Notes: generated from the sequence alone by a model not told the origin. A stretch of DNA of 57,935 nucleotides from Oscillospiraceae bacterium (GCA_017624715.1 JAGAMN010000033.1:1-57935), one strand, 5' to 3'. Positions 39,835 to 48,380 are shown, numbered from the stretch's first letter. Translations and numbers: made by a program.

Positions 39835-40563
39835 ATGACAAAAAAGCTGTCTGCATTTATTTTGACTTTACTTTTGGTCTTTGTTCTGCCGATATCTGTC
39901 AGCGCCAACTCTGCGGAGCCGCCAGGAATGACCATCATTGTAGAAGGTGCTCCGGACGACATCTCCTTGTCTCTGGAACTGACGGAGGAGCCGGAATATG
40001 AGATCCGCATCCATAAAGCCCAGAAAAACTGGGAAATCTATTTTTATCTGTACTATTATTTTGCGCCCGGTACGCTGGATGGCGCTGTTATCCGGGTAGA
40101 AAGCAGCGAAAAAAGCTTCTCCTGTCCATTGCCGGAAGATGTGCCCGGCAGGTACAATAATCTATTAACCCTGGATTTTGAAACACAAACCCTTACCCTT
40201 GGGCAGCGTTGGTGGCGGCAGCCGGTGCTGACGGCGGTGCGCATCACGCTGACCCTTCTGGTGGAGGGACTGATTTTCTTTGCCTTTGGATTCCGAAACA
40301 AGCGCAGCTGGATTGTATTCTTTGCTGTTAATCTGGTCACTCAAGGGTGGCTGAATTATATTATTAATGGTTCCGCATTTTCCAGCGGCTACTGGGTTCT
40401 GGGACTTTACCTTGCGGAATTTGTAATCTTCAACGCCGAGGCCATTGCGTTCACGCTGGCCACCAAGGAAAAGAAAAAATGGCAGTGTCTGCTGTATGCC
40501 CTGGCGGCAAATACTGCCAGTCTGATCGCCGGTCATCTGCTGATCCGTTACTTGCCTATTTAA
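39835..40563 (+). CDS. Membrane protein of unknown function
   Basis: A 242-aa protein. A cleavable signal peptide (about 1-24, ending VSANS) is followed by an extracytoplasmic beta-rich domain (25-130) and four hydrophobic segments (about 138-235). I recognise no domain. The topology (signal, outside domain, helical bundle) is that of many Firmicutes proteins of unknown function. GGAGG lies 6 nt before the ATG at 39835. Immediately downstream is a displaced GGGtGRT gene tail with its terminator, so this gene marks the outer edge of the integration hot spot. Confidence 0.72.
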   Translation: MTKKLSAFILTLLLVFVLPISVSANSAEPPGMTIIVEGAPDDISLSLELTEEPEYEIRIHKAQKNWEIYFYLYYYFAPGTLDGAVIRVESSEKSFSCPLPEDVPGRYNNLLTLDFETQTLTLGQRWWRQPVLTAVRITLTLLVEGLIFFAFGFRNKRSWIVFFAVNLVTQGWLNYIINGSAFSSGYWVLGLYLAEFVIFNAEAIAFTLATKEKKKWQCLLYALAANTASLIAGHLLIRYLPI

Positions 40564-40595
40564 TTAGGCGCATACTTAGCGCTTGACTTGTAGGG

Positions 40596-40660
40596 GCCGG
40601 CCTCCCGGACGGTCCGCGGATATCGCAAAAAGGACCGTCGAGGACGCCGGTCCCTGCAAA
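40596..40660. repeat. Dispersed GC-rich hairpin repeat
   Basis: GGCCGGCCTCCCGGACGGTCC is followed by its partly complementary arm GGACCGTCGAGGACGCCGGTCC. The same left arm (CCGGCCTCCCGGACGGTCC) recurs at about 45073-45092. This is a short dispersed repeat of a sort frequent in Oscillospiraceae. Confidence 0.6.
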
Positions 40661-40663
40661 CAA

Positions 40664-40689
40664 CACCCCGGTTCATTTGAACCGGGGTG
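40664..40689 (-). terminator. Terminator belonging to GGGtGRT tail copy A
   Basis: CACCCCGGTTC (40664-40674) and GAACCGGGGTG (40679-40689) form a perfect stem. On the minus strand it follows a displaced GGGtGRT gene end, with a conserved 20-nt linker also found at 45.2 and 46.2 kb. Confidence 0.8.
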
Positions 40690-40710
40690 TGATAATTTGG
40701 TAGGATTATC

Positions 40711-40795
40711 TTACTTCAGGGCCTCTTCCACAGTAGCAGTAACACGAACGGTCATGCCGACCATGGGGTAGTTGCCAGCGCCCAGGAAGCCCATC
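40711..40795 (-). pseudogene. Displaced 3' end of a GGGtGRT gene (copy A, oldest)
   Basis: On the minus strand this encodes KMGFLGAGNYPMVGMTV and then RVTATVEEALK-stop, matching the C-terminus of the intact GGGtGRT protein encoded at 54829-55827 (MGFLGAGNNPMVGMTV...VEEALK). Nothing upstream of this tail matches the gene. It is the most diverged of three copies and the furthest from the intact gene, as expected for the oldest remnant of repeated site-specific insertion. Confidence 0.85.
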
Positions 40796-40816
40796 TTCTT
40801 GCAAATGAAGCATGGA

Positions 40817-42094
40817 TCACTTAGCCGTAGGCGTAACTTTTTCATGGGTGAGTTCATCCATGGAAATAGCAACATTGTGCTCGATTGGCTTCCATTCCAC
40901 CTTGACAAACAGCGCTTGGATGGAAATGGGAATATAGGTCATCATAAACAGAGGGAAAGTGAAGAAAGACAGTATCTTACGGCAGGTTGAGCAGTGGATC
41001 TGTTTCCATTCGCTGATGCCAGTTGCAACGCCAACTACAAGCAGCAGCAGGTAAGCAGACAGAACCGTATATACCAAGCTGTTTACTATCGTACCAACAA
41101 AAGCGGTGTCGCAAATAAAGGCATATACCAGGGCAGACAGATTCGCAATCAGGCAAAAAATGGTGATCAAAAAAGCCGGTGCAATGGTCATCAGCATATC
41201 AAAGGCAGAAAAGCTTTTAAATCGAACGCTCTGCTTAGACAGGGAAAGACCATAGTTGCGCATAACTTGCAGGAACCCCTTGGACCAACGCAACCGCTGT
41301 CGCCAGGCGACTTTAAAGCTGGACGGCTGCTCGTCATACAATATGGCGGTGTGGCAATAGCCGATCTTTTCTCCTTGTAAAACATTGTCTACCGAGAATT
41401 CGATGTCCTCCGTAAGCAGGAAATGCTTCCATCCCTTTTGCTGATTCAGGATATCCCGGTGGATCAGAAAGCCGGTTCCGGAGATAGCGCAGCTGGTCCC
41501 CAAAAGAGAACGGGGGTTGTTAAGGAATTTTGCTTCCCGCAAAAACCAGAGCGCATAGCCGGCAGAAATCCAGTTGTCTCCGTAATTTTTGGAATTCCGG
41601 TAGCTTGTAAGGATTCGGTTTCCGGCGCTAAAGCATTTATCCATTTCGGTGATATAATGCTTGTCCAAAAGATTATCCGCATCAAATACAAAAAAGCCAT
41701 CGTAATATTCCATTCCGTGCAGATCGGTAATATGAGAATACAGCTCATTGAGTGCGTAACCTTTTCCAATCAGTTTTTGATTGAACCGTTGGTATACTGT
41801 AGCTCCGTTATCTGCGGCTATTTGTGCAGTTGCATCCGTACAGTTGTCCGCTATAACGTAGATGTCTACCAATTCTGACGGATAGTCGCAAGCTTTGATG
41901 CTTTGCAGCAAATGTCCGATTACTTTCTCCTCATTTCTTGCTGAAATCATAACAGCATATCGGTTTGTCTGTTCGGTCGGGGCATATTTTTTGGGAGATA
42001 CAAAAATTGCATATATTAAATAAAAGAATTGATAAGCATAACACAGTGTAAACAAGATGCTGATACAGGTGTTGACGATTATGATCCAATTCAC
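40817..42094 (-). CDS. Membrane glycosyltransferase, family 2
   Basis: A 425-aa processive-type GT2 enzyme. One N-terminal membrane segment is followed by the GT-A domain with 'YAVMISARNEEKVIGHLLQS', 'VYVIADNCTDATA'-like nucleotide-sugar contacts, the DxD region FFVFDADNLLD, 'HFLLTEDIEFSV' and the RQRLRW motif, then three C-terminal membrane segments. Such enzymes make and export polysaccharides. The neighbouring NagB and GH20 genes hint at amino-sugar chemistry, without proof. The start is placed at GTG 42094 (GGCGGTG 6 nt upstream); a TTG at 42151 would add 19 residues. It sits inside the insertion hot spot. Confidence 0.85.
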   Translation of the reverse strand: MNWIIIVNTCISILFTLCYAYQFFYLIYAIFVSPKKYAPTEQTNRYAVMISARNEEKVIGHLLQSIKACDYPSELVDIYVIADNCTDATAQIAADNGATVYQRFNQKLIGKGYALNELYSHITDLHGMEYYDGFFVFDADNLLDKHYITEMDKCFSAGNRILTSYRNSKNYGDNWISAGYALWFLREAKFLNNPRSLLGTSCAISGTGFLIHRDILNQQKGWKHFLLTEDIEFSVDNVLQGEKIGYCHTAILYDEQPSSFKVAWRQRLRWSKGFLQVMRNYGLSLSKQSVRFKSFSAFDMLMTIAPAFLITIFCLIANLSALVYAFICDTAFVGTIVNSLVYTVLSAYLLLLVVGVATGISEWKQIHCSTCRKILSFFTFPLFMMTYIPISIQALFVKVEWKPIEHNVAISMDELTHEKVTPTAK

Positions 42095-42160
42095 AAAAAA
42101 CACCGCCTTTTTTGTCGCCTTGTGTTGGCTGATGACGTGCACTCTGCGCAAGCCACAGAA

Positions 42161-42189
42161 AGCATACAGTCTAAAAAACGGGTTGTCAA
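42161..42189 (-). promoter_or_regulatory. Promoter of the glycosyltransferase gene
   Basis: TTGACA (42184-42189, minus strand) and TATGCT (42161-42166) are 17 bp apart. Confidence 0.7.
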
Positions 42190-42354
42190 GGAATCTGGTG
42201 TCATTTTAATGAAGAATTAATAAGTATGGAAAAAGCAGGAAAACGCCACGGATACTGCCCGTAGTAGCGGTCGTTTTACAGATTTCGGATTTTTTGTTCG
42301 CGTGTCCTACCCTGCCACAGCAAATACTAAATCACTGTAGGTGCGATTCATGAA

Positions 42355-42480
42355 TCGGCCGCAAAGCCTTCCCCTTTGGGGAAGGTGGATTCAAATTTGC
42401 CCGGCAAATTTGAAGACAGATGTGGGTCTGTCCTCCTGAGCGACCCGCAGGGGAGCGGAATCGAGTGAAATGTCTCATGC
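42355..42480. repeat. MITE/REP-like hairpin repeat
   Basis: AAAGCCTTCCCCTTTGGGGAAGGTGG is followed by a second perfect stem, CAAATTTGCC/GGCAAATTTG, and GCGACCCGCAGGGGAGCGGAATCGAGTG-like sequence, all typical of dispersed Oscillospiraceae repeats. No gene is supported from 42190 to 42590. Confidence 0.65.
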
Positions 42481-42595
42481 TCATATTATCGTCGAAAATG
42501 ATAAAAACATTATTAAATTTCCTATATATCTTCCTAATAGCAAGTGATATCATGGTCTAAATTGGTAGATTATCTGCGCAGTATAAATTCGAGAA

Positions 42596-42623
42596 TTGTA
42601 TTACCTGTCCCAAATAATATAAT
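42596..42623 (+). promoter_or_regulatory. Promoter of the nagB-GH20 pair
   Basis: TTGTAT (42596-42601) and TATAAT (42618-42623) have a 16-bp spacer and precede nagB by 22 nt. Confidence 0.7.
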
Positions 42624-42644
42624 TAGAACAGAGAGGCAGTCGTT

Positions 42645-43370
42645 ATGAGAATTATTCGAGCAACCAACCCTACCGAAGCCGGGCGACATACTGCAACCAT
42701 CATCGCATCCCAAGTGACCCTAAAACCTGACAGCGTGCTGGGTTTGGCCACCGGAAGTTCACCGATCGAAACTTACAAATATTTAGTGGAGTGGTACAAA
42801 CAGGGTAACCTTGACTTTTCTCAGGTTTACACCGTCAATCTGGACGAATATATCGGTCTTCCTGCCGATCACGAACAGAGCTATGCCCGGTTCATGTATA
42901 ATCATCTGTTTGACCACATTAACATCCGTCCTGATCATGTATACATACCTAACGGCCTTGCCCCAGAAAACGCCGCTGAAGGAGCCCGCTACGACGGCAT
43001 CATCAAGGATTTGGGCGGCGTGGATCTACAGCTGCTTGGCATTGGCACCAACGGTCACATTGGCTTCAACGAACCAGGTGAAGCGTTTATTACCGGTACG
43101 CACTGTGTGGATCTGAGCGAGGCTACCATTCTTGCTAACTCTCGTTTTTTTGAGAGCGCTGATATGGTTCCCAAGCAGGCATATTCCGTAGGTGTGCAGA
43201 CAATTATGCAAGCAAAACGGGTAGTGATGGTTGCTACTGGCAAGAATAAGGCGTCTGCAATCCGTGATGCTTTCTGCGGCCCTGTGACCCCCAAAGTACC
43301 CGCTTCTATCCTGCAGCTGCACCCCGACTTTGTTTTGGTCGCAGATGAGGAAGCGCTGTCCTTGATGTGA
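42645..43370 (+). CDS. nagB: Glucosamine-6-phosphate deaminase
   Basis: This enzyme converts glucosamine 6-phosphate to fructose 6-phosphate and ammonia. The 241-aa protein has 'LGLATGSSPIETYKYLVEWY' (phosphate loop), 'TVNLDEYIGLPADHEQSY' with catalytic Asp, 'LLGIGTNGHIGFNEPG' with the His-Glu pair, and a late 'VMVATGKNKASAI'. The length matches the family's short form. GAGAGG precedes the ATG. It is followed by a GH20 gene, so the pair can degrade GlcNAc-containing sugars, although no GlcNAc-6-P deacetylase is seen here. Confidence 0.95.
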   Translation: MRIIRATNPTEAGRHTATIIASQVTLKPDSVLGLATGSSPIETYKYLVEWYKQGNLDFSQVYTVNLDEYIGLPADHEQSYARFMYNHLFDHINIRPDHVYIPNGLAPENAAEGARYDGIIKDLGGVDLQLLGIGTNGHIGFNEPGEAFITGTHCVDLSEATILANSRFFESADMVPKQAYSVGVQTIMQAKRVVMVATGKNKASAIRDAFCGPVTPKVPASILQLHPDFVLVADEEALSLM

Positions 43371-43430
43371 GGGTGCTTTTTACCTGAACTGTGCCAAACA
43401 GCCCACCTGCGTCACAAGAAAGGAGAATAT

Positions 43431-45047
43431 ATGGAAGATTTTGATACCTTTGGCGTTATGATCGATATGTCCAGAAACGCCGTCATGCATCTGGACGGAC
43501 TAAAACGACTTTTCGTTCTGTTGAAGAAAATGGGATATAACTGCGTTCTACTTTATACAGAGGACACCTACGAGGTCGACGGTGAGCCTTACTTTGGCTA
43601 CATGCGGGGACGCTACACCAAAGAGGAAATGAAGGAGATCGACCGGTTTGCTGCAGAAATCGGTATGACCGCTATTCCCTGCATCCAGACCCTTGCGCAC
43701 CTGAACGCAATTTTCCGCTGGGGTCAATTTCCATTGGATTGCGATGACATTTTGTTGACAGATGATCCTCGTACCTATGAACTCATTGACCGCATGTTTG
43801 CAACACTTTCCGAGTGTTTCCGCTCCCGGAGAATTCATATTGGCATGGACGAGGCGCATAAACTCGGCAGGGGTAAACACCTGGATATTCACGGCCACGA
43901 AAACACCATTGATATTATGAAGCGCCATTTGGAAAGGGTGCTTCAGATTGCCCAAAAGTATGACTATGAGGTCATGCTTTGGTCTGATATGTATTTCCGT
44001 TCATGGAACAATGGCGCTGCCCGTATTCCAAAATGTATTATCCCCCAGGAAATCGTTGCGTCCGTACCGAGCGATGTGATCCCCGTATATTGGGACTACT
44101 ATCAGACAGACGAATCCGCATACGCAGATATGCTTGAGAACCACAAACAGCTTTCGGCTCAGACCTGGTTTGCAGGAGGTGCTTGGTGCTGGTATGGTAT
44201 GATTCCTTATAATCGCTACACACTTCAGTCGATGCTGCCCGCTCTGGATGCCTGCAGAAAGCACGGTACTCGCAATGTGTTTATGACGATGTGGGGAGAC
44301 GATGGCGGGGAGTGTTCTCATTTTTCTCAGCTTCCGTCCCTGTTTTATCTTGCTGAGTATGCCCGCGGCAACCGTGATGAAGCCAAAATCAAGGCAAAAT
44401 TTAAGCGGTTGGTAGGAATTGATTTCGACGAGTTTATGCAGATCGATTGCCCCAATGACGTGGTTCCCTATGAGGGCAAACCCCGTAATCCTTCCAAATA
44501 TATGCTGTATTCTGATTACTTTAACGGCTTCCTCGACTATACCGTCCAAGAAGGCGCGGGCAGCAAGTATAGCGACTATGCGAAACAGCTTTATGCCACA
44601 GCAAAGAAAAGTCGTCAATACGGCTATGTCTTCGACACAGCGGCAAAGCTGTGTGATGTGCTGGCAATCAAGTATGAACTGGGTGTTCGCACCCGAAAAG
44701 CTTATGCCGAAGGAAACAAGGAAGCGCTGGAACGTTTGGCCCGAAATGAGTATGTGCAGGTTGCAAAGCGAATCGACATCTATGCCAGAGCCTTCGAACA
44801 GCAGTGGTTTCGCGACAATAAACCCCACGGTTTTGATGTGCAGGATCACCGAATCGGCGCCCTGCTGCGCCGTACGGATTCCTGCCGAAGAAGAATTCTG
44901 GATTACTGCGCAGGAAAGATTTCCCGTATCGATGAGCTGGAAGAAGAGCTGTTGCCTTTTGGCGAGCAAGGGCAAAGCACCAGCATTAACAAAGCCCCGC
45001 TGTACGCAACAGCAAACATTATTCACTTTTCTTCTGTGCCCGGATAA
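43431..45047 (+). CDS. Cytosolic GH20 beta-N-acetylhexosaminidase-like enzyme
   Basis: A 538-aa glycoside hydrolase of the GH20 family (intracellular GH20C-like type). It has no signal peptide. The TIM-barrel core shows 'KRLFVLLKKMGYNCVLLYTE', 'IPCIQTLAHLNA', and the catalytic Asp140-Glu141 pair in RRIHIGMDEAHKLGRGK, with the usual Trp-rich binding residues ('YWDYYQTD', 'TWFAGGAWCWYG'). Substrate would be short GlcNAc- or GalNAc-tipped oligosaccharides or glycopeptide pieces imported into the cell. GGAGA precedes the ATG. It forms an operon with nagB. Confidence 0.9.
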   Translation: MEDFDTFGVMIDMSRNAVMHLDGLKRLFVLLKKMGYNCVLLYTEDTYEVDGEPYFGYMRGRYTKEEMKEIDRFAAEIGMTAIPCIQTLAHLNAIFRWGQFPLDCDDILLTDDPRTYELIDRMFATLSECFRSRRIHIGMDEAHKLGRGKHLDIHGHENTIDIMKRHLERVLQIAQKYDYEVMLWSDMYFRSWNNGAARIPKCIIPQEIVASVPSDVIPVYWDYYQTDESAYADMLENHKQLSAQTWFAGGAWCWYGMIPYNRYTLQSMLPALDACRKHGTRNVFMTMWGDDGGECSHFSQLPSLFYLAEYARGNRDEAKIKAKFKRLVGIDFDEFMQIDCPNDVVPYEGKPRNPSKYMLYSDYFNGFLDYTVQEGAGSKYSDYAKQLYATAKKSRQYGYVFDTAAKLCDVLAIKYELGVRTRKAYAEGNKEALERLARNEYVQVAKRIDIYARAFEQQWFRDNKPHGFDVQDHRIGALLRRTDSCRRRILDYCAGKISRIDELEEELLPFGEQGQSTSINKAPLYATANIIHFSSVPG

Positions 45048-45164
45048 GCGGCCCTGGCGCAGATATGTAGAGACCGGCCTCCCGGACGGTCCCCGAACCA
45101 AAAAAGCCTTCTCCTTGAGGAGAAGCCTTTGCAGGTAATTCACAAATCGCCCCACAGCAAAAAC

Positions 45165-45238
45165 CACCCTGGTTCTTTCAAACCGGGGTGTAATTATTTG
45201 GTAAGATAGGCTTACTTCAGAGATTTCTCAATCGCAAC
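45165..45238 (-). pseudogene. Displaced GGGtGRT gene tail (copy B, truncated) with terminator
   Basis: The minus strand encodes VAIEKSLK-stop (45238-45212), equivalent to the final VAVEEALK of the GGGtGRT protein. It is followed by the same linker seen in the other copies and a terminator stem CCACCCTGGTT/AACCGGGGTG (45165-45190). Homology stops abruptly at 45238, before the 47-bp core that marks the attachment site, so the left part has been lost. Confidence 0.75.
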
Positions 45239-45246
45239 AGGATATA

Positions 45247-45275
45247 TTGCAATGCGGAAACTGATTTGATATACT
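45247..45275 (+). promoter_or_regulatory. Promoter of the phosphoesterase gene
   Basis: TTGCAA (45247-45252) and TATACT (45270-45275) are 17 bp apart, 28 nt before the GTG start. Confidence 0.7.
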
Positions 45276-45302
45276 AAAAAGACAAATGGAGGTGATGATC
45301 CT

Positions 45303-46208
45303 GTGTCGGAGCGAACACCAAGTCCTTGCAAAAAGCGGTTTGTTGGCAAGCAAATGCTTTTCGTAGCGACGATCCTTATGGTGTTGGCGATCGCGCTGGA
45401 TGCTCGTATGATCGTGCAATTCTATGAAATTGATGCTCCGGAAGTTTCCTCACAGATCCGCATTGTGTTGGTAACGGATCTTCATTCCTGCTATTATGGC
45501 AAAGGACAGGAAAAACTCATCCGCGCCATAGACGCGCAAGCACCTGATCTACTCCTGCTGGGTGGCGATATTTTTGACGATGAGATGTCAGACACCAATA
45601 CAGAGCATTTTCTGGCCGGAATTTCCGGTCGGTATCCCTGCTATTATGTGACAGGAAATCATGAGTATTGGAGCGGGACAGAGAAATTCGAGCATAAAAT
45701 GTCCATTCTAAAGAAATATGGGATCGCAATTTTGTCTAATGTCTGCAAAACTATCCAGATCCATGGTGAAACACTCAATCTTTGCGGTGTGGACGATCCG
45801 GATTCCTACATGATCCGCTTTGACAAGGCTCTGAATCCGCAAGGGTATAAAACCGCAAAAAGCCAAAAGATCAATACCTTCGATCAGAAACTTGATGCGG
45901 TAAGATCACAGGCGCCACAGGCGCATTTCACGATTCTTCTTTCTCATCGCTCGGAATTGTTTGCGCACTATGCGTCCAGAGGGTTCGATTTGGTTTTGTG
46001 CGGTCACGCCCACGGCGGACAGTGGCGGATCCCCGGCGTATTGAATGGCTTATACGCCCCCAATCAGGGTTTGTTTCCGCCCTATGCCGGAGGCAGATAC
46101 GAAAAGGACGGCACCACCATGATCGTCAGCCGCGGTCTGGCGAGGGAAAGCACCTTTGTGCCCCGAATTTTCAACCCTCCGGAGCTTGTGGTCATTACTA
46201 TTTGCTAA
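45303..46208 (+). CDS. Membrane-anchored metallophosphoesterase (YkuE/YaeI type)
   Basis: A 301-aa calcineurin-like phosphoesterase with one N-terminal membrane segment (about 17-33). Metal-ligand motifs are LVTDLHSC, LLLGGDIFDDE, YVTGNHEYWSG, LLSHRSE and CGHAHGGQWR. The family includes UDP-diacylglucosamine-type and other phospho-hydrolases acting at the membrane; the substrate is unknown. The start is GTG 45303 with GGAGG 10 nt upstream; the next in-frame ATG would remove the basic N-terminus. It is the only gene between two displaced GGGtGRT tails, so it is probably cargo of a former integrative element. Confidence 0.9.
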   Translation: MSERTPSPCKKRFVGKQMLFVATILMVLAIALDARMIVQFYEIDAPEVSSQIRIVLVTDLHSCYYGKGQEKLIRAIDAQAPDLLLLGGDIFDDEMSDTNTEHFLAGISGRYPCYYVTGNHEYWSGTEKFEHKMSILKKYGIAILSNVCKTIQIHGETLNLCGVDDPDSYMIRFDKALNPQGYKTAKSQKINTFDQKLDAVRSQAPQAHFTILLSHRSELFAHYASRGFDLVLCGHAHGGQWRIPGVLNGLYAPNQGLFPPYAGGRYEKDGTTMIVSRGLARESTFVPRIFNPPELVVITIC

Positions 46209-46212
46209 AAAA

Positions 46213-46352
46213 CGCCCCGGTTCAAACGAACCGGGGTGTAATTGTTTGGTAAGACAAGCTTACTTCAGGGACTCCTCAACAGCGACAGCCACGGAAACGG
46301 TCATACCGACCATGGGGTTGTTGCCTGCGCCCAGGAAGCCCATCATTTCCAC
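46213..46352 (-). pseudogene. Displaced GGGtGRT gene tail (copy C, attR) with original terminator
   Basis: The minus strand encodes the C-terminal 31 residues of GGGtGRT (MMGFLGAGNNPMVGMTV then SVAVAVEESLK-stop, 46352-46260), then the conserved linker and terminator CGCCCCGGTTC/GAACCGGGGTG (46213-46238) with a TTTTTT run. Bases 46306-46352 are identical to 54875-54921. This copy is the original gene end pushed away by insertion of the 8.57-kb element; element DNA starts at 46353. Confidence 0.92.
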
Positions 46353-46831
46353 ATGAAAGCCGCCTTCGGCGTCTTTCTGCCTACGGCTGGGCGGGACGAA
46401 CCATGTCTTTTCTTAAAATAGAACTCATGTCGTTCAGAAATATTTGACATGGTTATTATATAGCTTATGTTGGAGTATGTCAAGGCGTTTCTCATCATCT
46501 TTAATCAAGCCTGAACAACAGACAACAAACCATCACAAGGTATCAACTTTTGGTAACTTTGGCCGCCCGTTTGCAAAAATGGGCGGTATTTTTTACAACA
46601 TTTTTGCAATTTGCAATTCTTTGAGCCGCCGGCAATTTTAATAGCTCAAAGTGGATATAAAAACAATCTAAAATTTATTTCAAAGAAAATAGCAAAGGCA
46701 CAATAACACGCCCAAGCTAATTTTCGTTATGGTATAATAAGGGCGTAAACAAGAGGTGAACACAAAACCTCAAAACAAAAAATAAGGGTTGCGACCTATC
46801 CGCAAGGCCATTGAGCCAGAAAGGTATTACC
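46353..46831 (+). other. Left end of the element, non-coding
   Basis: No ORF is supported here. It contains a terminator-like stem CCGCCC/GGGCGG followed by TATTTTTT (46562-46594) and an extended -10 (TGGTATAAT, ending 46738) for the first element gene. The region is AT-rich and may also hold integrase arm sites. Confidence 0.6.
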
Positions 46832-47239
46832 ATGAAGAAGCAGATTGTTTTTATTTCCAAGGACGAGGCAAGAGTTACTAAGGCTTTTAAGAAGCAGGCT
46901 TGCATTTTCGGCACTGACGAGTTCAAGCTGTGGAGAGAGTACAAGCAGGAATTTCCTGATGCCGTGATGGTTGTTAAGTCCATCAACAAGAATCCTAACA
47001 AGAAAACCAACCGGAACAAGAAGTATGATAACATGGTCGAGTTTATCAGCACCTTGCCCAATAGCGAGAAGCTGATGGAGCAATTCGAGGTTATCAAGCA
47101 GCGTTCCAAGATTCAGAATCATCCTTACGGCTATGTACTGGATTGGTTTGAGGCCTATGTTGAGCCTCTTGGAAATTTTGAAACCTTTATCGTAGACAAG
47201 GCTGCCAAGGCGGAGGCCGATACCTCCGCCGCAGCGTAA
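46832..47239 (+). CDS. Element protein of unknown function (paralogue 1)
   Basis: A 135-aa protein, homologous to the next gene product. Shared features are a FP(D/N)-x-x-VVVK strand (here QEFPDAVMVVKSI), a TN/TK-rich basic patch, 'YDNMVEFISTLPNSEKLMEQ', and a late YGYVLDWFEAYV that matches YKYVRDWFQAQF. It is basic in the middle and acidic at the end, consistent with a DNA-associated protein. AGAAAGG precedes the ATG at 46832. It is first in a three-gene operon with its paralogue and a winged-helix protein. I do not recognise the family. Confidence 0.7.
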   Translation: MKKQIVFISKDEARVTKAFKKQACIFGTDEFKLWREYKQEFPDAVMVVKSINKNPNKKTNRNKKYDNMVEFISTLPNSEKLMEQFEVIKQRSKIQNHPYGYVLDWFEAYVEPLGNFETFIVDKAAKAEADTSAAA

Positions 47240-47272
47240 ACACCCGCCACCAAAAGAAAGGAGTTTTGACTT

Positions 47273-47740
47273 ATGAAAACCGTTCGTACTGATGATGTTA
47301 AGGGCTACAAGATTGACTTTGCCACCAATACGCTGACCATCAATTACAAGTTCCACAAGGCATTGAGCGACTACGGCTCACCTGAGTATAACCGCTACCA
47401 TGCCATTATGACAGACTTTCCTAACCTGACGGTAGTTGTCAAGGCAGGCCGGGAAATTACCACTACCCGCCCCACAAAGCGTCTGACCTATCCCAACATG
47501 GAGGCATACATGGGCTGCTTTGAGAACGCCGACGCTCTGTTGAATAGATTTGCCATCGTGCAGCAGAGTTCCAAGGTTTTGGCAAGTCCCTATAAGTATG
47601 TGCGGGATTGGTTTCAGGCACAATTTCCGGACTATAAGGATTCCACCACCTTTGAGGAAAGCAAGCCCGCTGTTCCGTTAGCTCCCATCCCTGACGCTGC
47701 CTTGTACAACAGCAAGGACAAGGCAGCTCAGGCAGCATAG
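47273..47740 (+). CDS. Element protein of unknown function (paralogue 2)
   Basis: A 155-aa protein, a diverged paralogue of the preceding one. 'DFPNLTVVVKAGREITTTRP' aligns with QEFPDAVMVVKSINKNPN, 'YPNMEAYMGCFENADALLNR' with YDNMVEFISTLPNSEKLMEQ, and SPYKYVRDWFQAQF with HPYGYVLDWFEAYV. The C-terminal 25 residues are Pro/Ala-rich and probably disordered. AAAGGAG precedes the ATG. It lies 12 nt before the winged-helix gene. The function is unknown. Confidence 0.7.
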   Translation: MKTVRTDDVKGYKIDFATNTLTINYKFHKALSDYGSPEYNRYHAIMTDFPNLTVVVKAGREITTTRPTKRLTYPNMEAYMGCFENADALLNRFAIVQQSSKVLASPYKYVRDWFQAQFPDYKDSTTFEESKPAVPLAPIPDAALYNSKDKAAQAA

Positions 47741-47751
47741 GAGGTGCAATT

Positions 47752-48312
47752 ATGGATGACCGAATTACTTTGTACCGGGAGTGGCTTCCCTTAGAGAAAA
47801 AGCAGTTCCGTATTTTGGCTATGCTTGCGGATAAGGGAGAGTATACCGGAAATCTATCAACCCTCTGCGATTACTTTTCCTTATCCCGCCAACAACACAA
47901 CCGGAACGCCTTGCGTACTGCGATTGAACAGCTTGCCGCCACCGGATATATTACTTATACAACCGAGGGACGCACATACCGCATTACGGCTATTCCAAAA
48001 GCAACAGCAATCACAATTCCCCGTGAGTGGCTGCAAAGGCTGATAGCCCATGATTATTCCTCCGAAGATGTAGCATGGGAGCAAGTACTAAAGGTACTTC
48101 TTTGGGTGTGCGATAACAAAAAGCCCGTGATTCAAAATCAGATGATTGCAGATGATTTGCAAGTGTCTGTTTCAACTATCGGCTATGCTAAAAATGTGCT
48201 TCAATATGAGTATGCGGCAATCCGGCGCAGAAAGGTATCGGAGAAAATAGGTGATGATTTCTTCCGTACAATAGGACAGGAACTTGCGGCAAGTGCATGG
48301 TGGAGCAATTAA
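47752..48312 (+). CDS. Winged-helix protein, possible replication initiator-like
   Basis: A 186-aa protein with two winged-helix-like halves. The first, 'EKKQFRILAMLADKGEYTGN' then 'SLSRQQHNRNALRTAIEQLA' and 'TGYITYTTEGRTYRI', is a clear wHTH with wing. The second is 'VIQNQMIADDLQVSVSTIGY'. Paired wHTH domains occur in plasmid replication initiators and in element regulators; which applies is not clear. AGGAGG lies 7 nt before the ATG. It is the last gene of the operon, followed by a strong hairpin. Confidence 0.7.
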   Translation: MDDRITLYREWLPLEKKQFRILAMLADKGEYTGNLSTLCDYFSLSRQQHNRNALRTAIEQLAATGYITYTTEGRTYRITAIPKATAITIPREWLQRLIAHDYSSEDVAWEQVLKVLLWVCDNKKPVIQNQMIADDLQVSVSTIGYAKNVLQYEYAAIRRRKVSEKIGDDFFRTIGQELAASAWWSN

Positions 48313-48380
48313 AACAGTTACTTTTTCCTGAATAATAGAGATTGTATCTATTACTGAGGGAAAAGTAACTGTTTTTTCTT
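48311..48380 (+). terminator. Long terminator after the winged-helix gene
   Basis: AAAACAGTTACTTTTTCC (48311-48328) pairs with GGGAAAAGTAACTGTTTT (48358-48375), with an inner AATAG/TATT stem, and ends in TTTTTTCTT. Confidence 0.85.
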
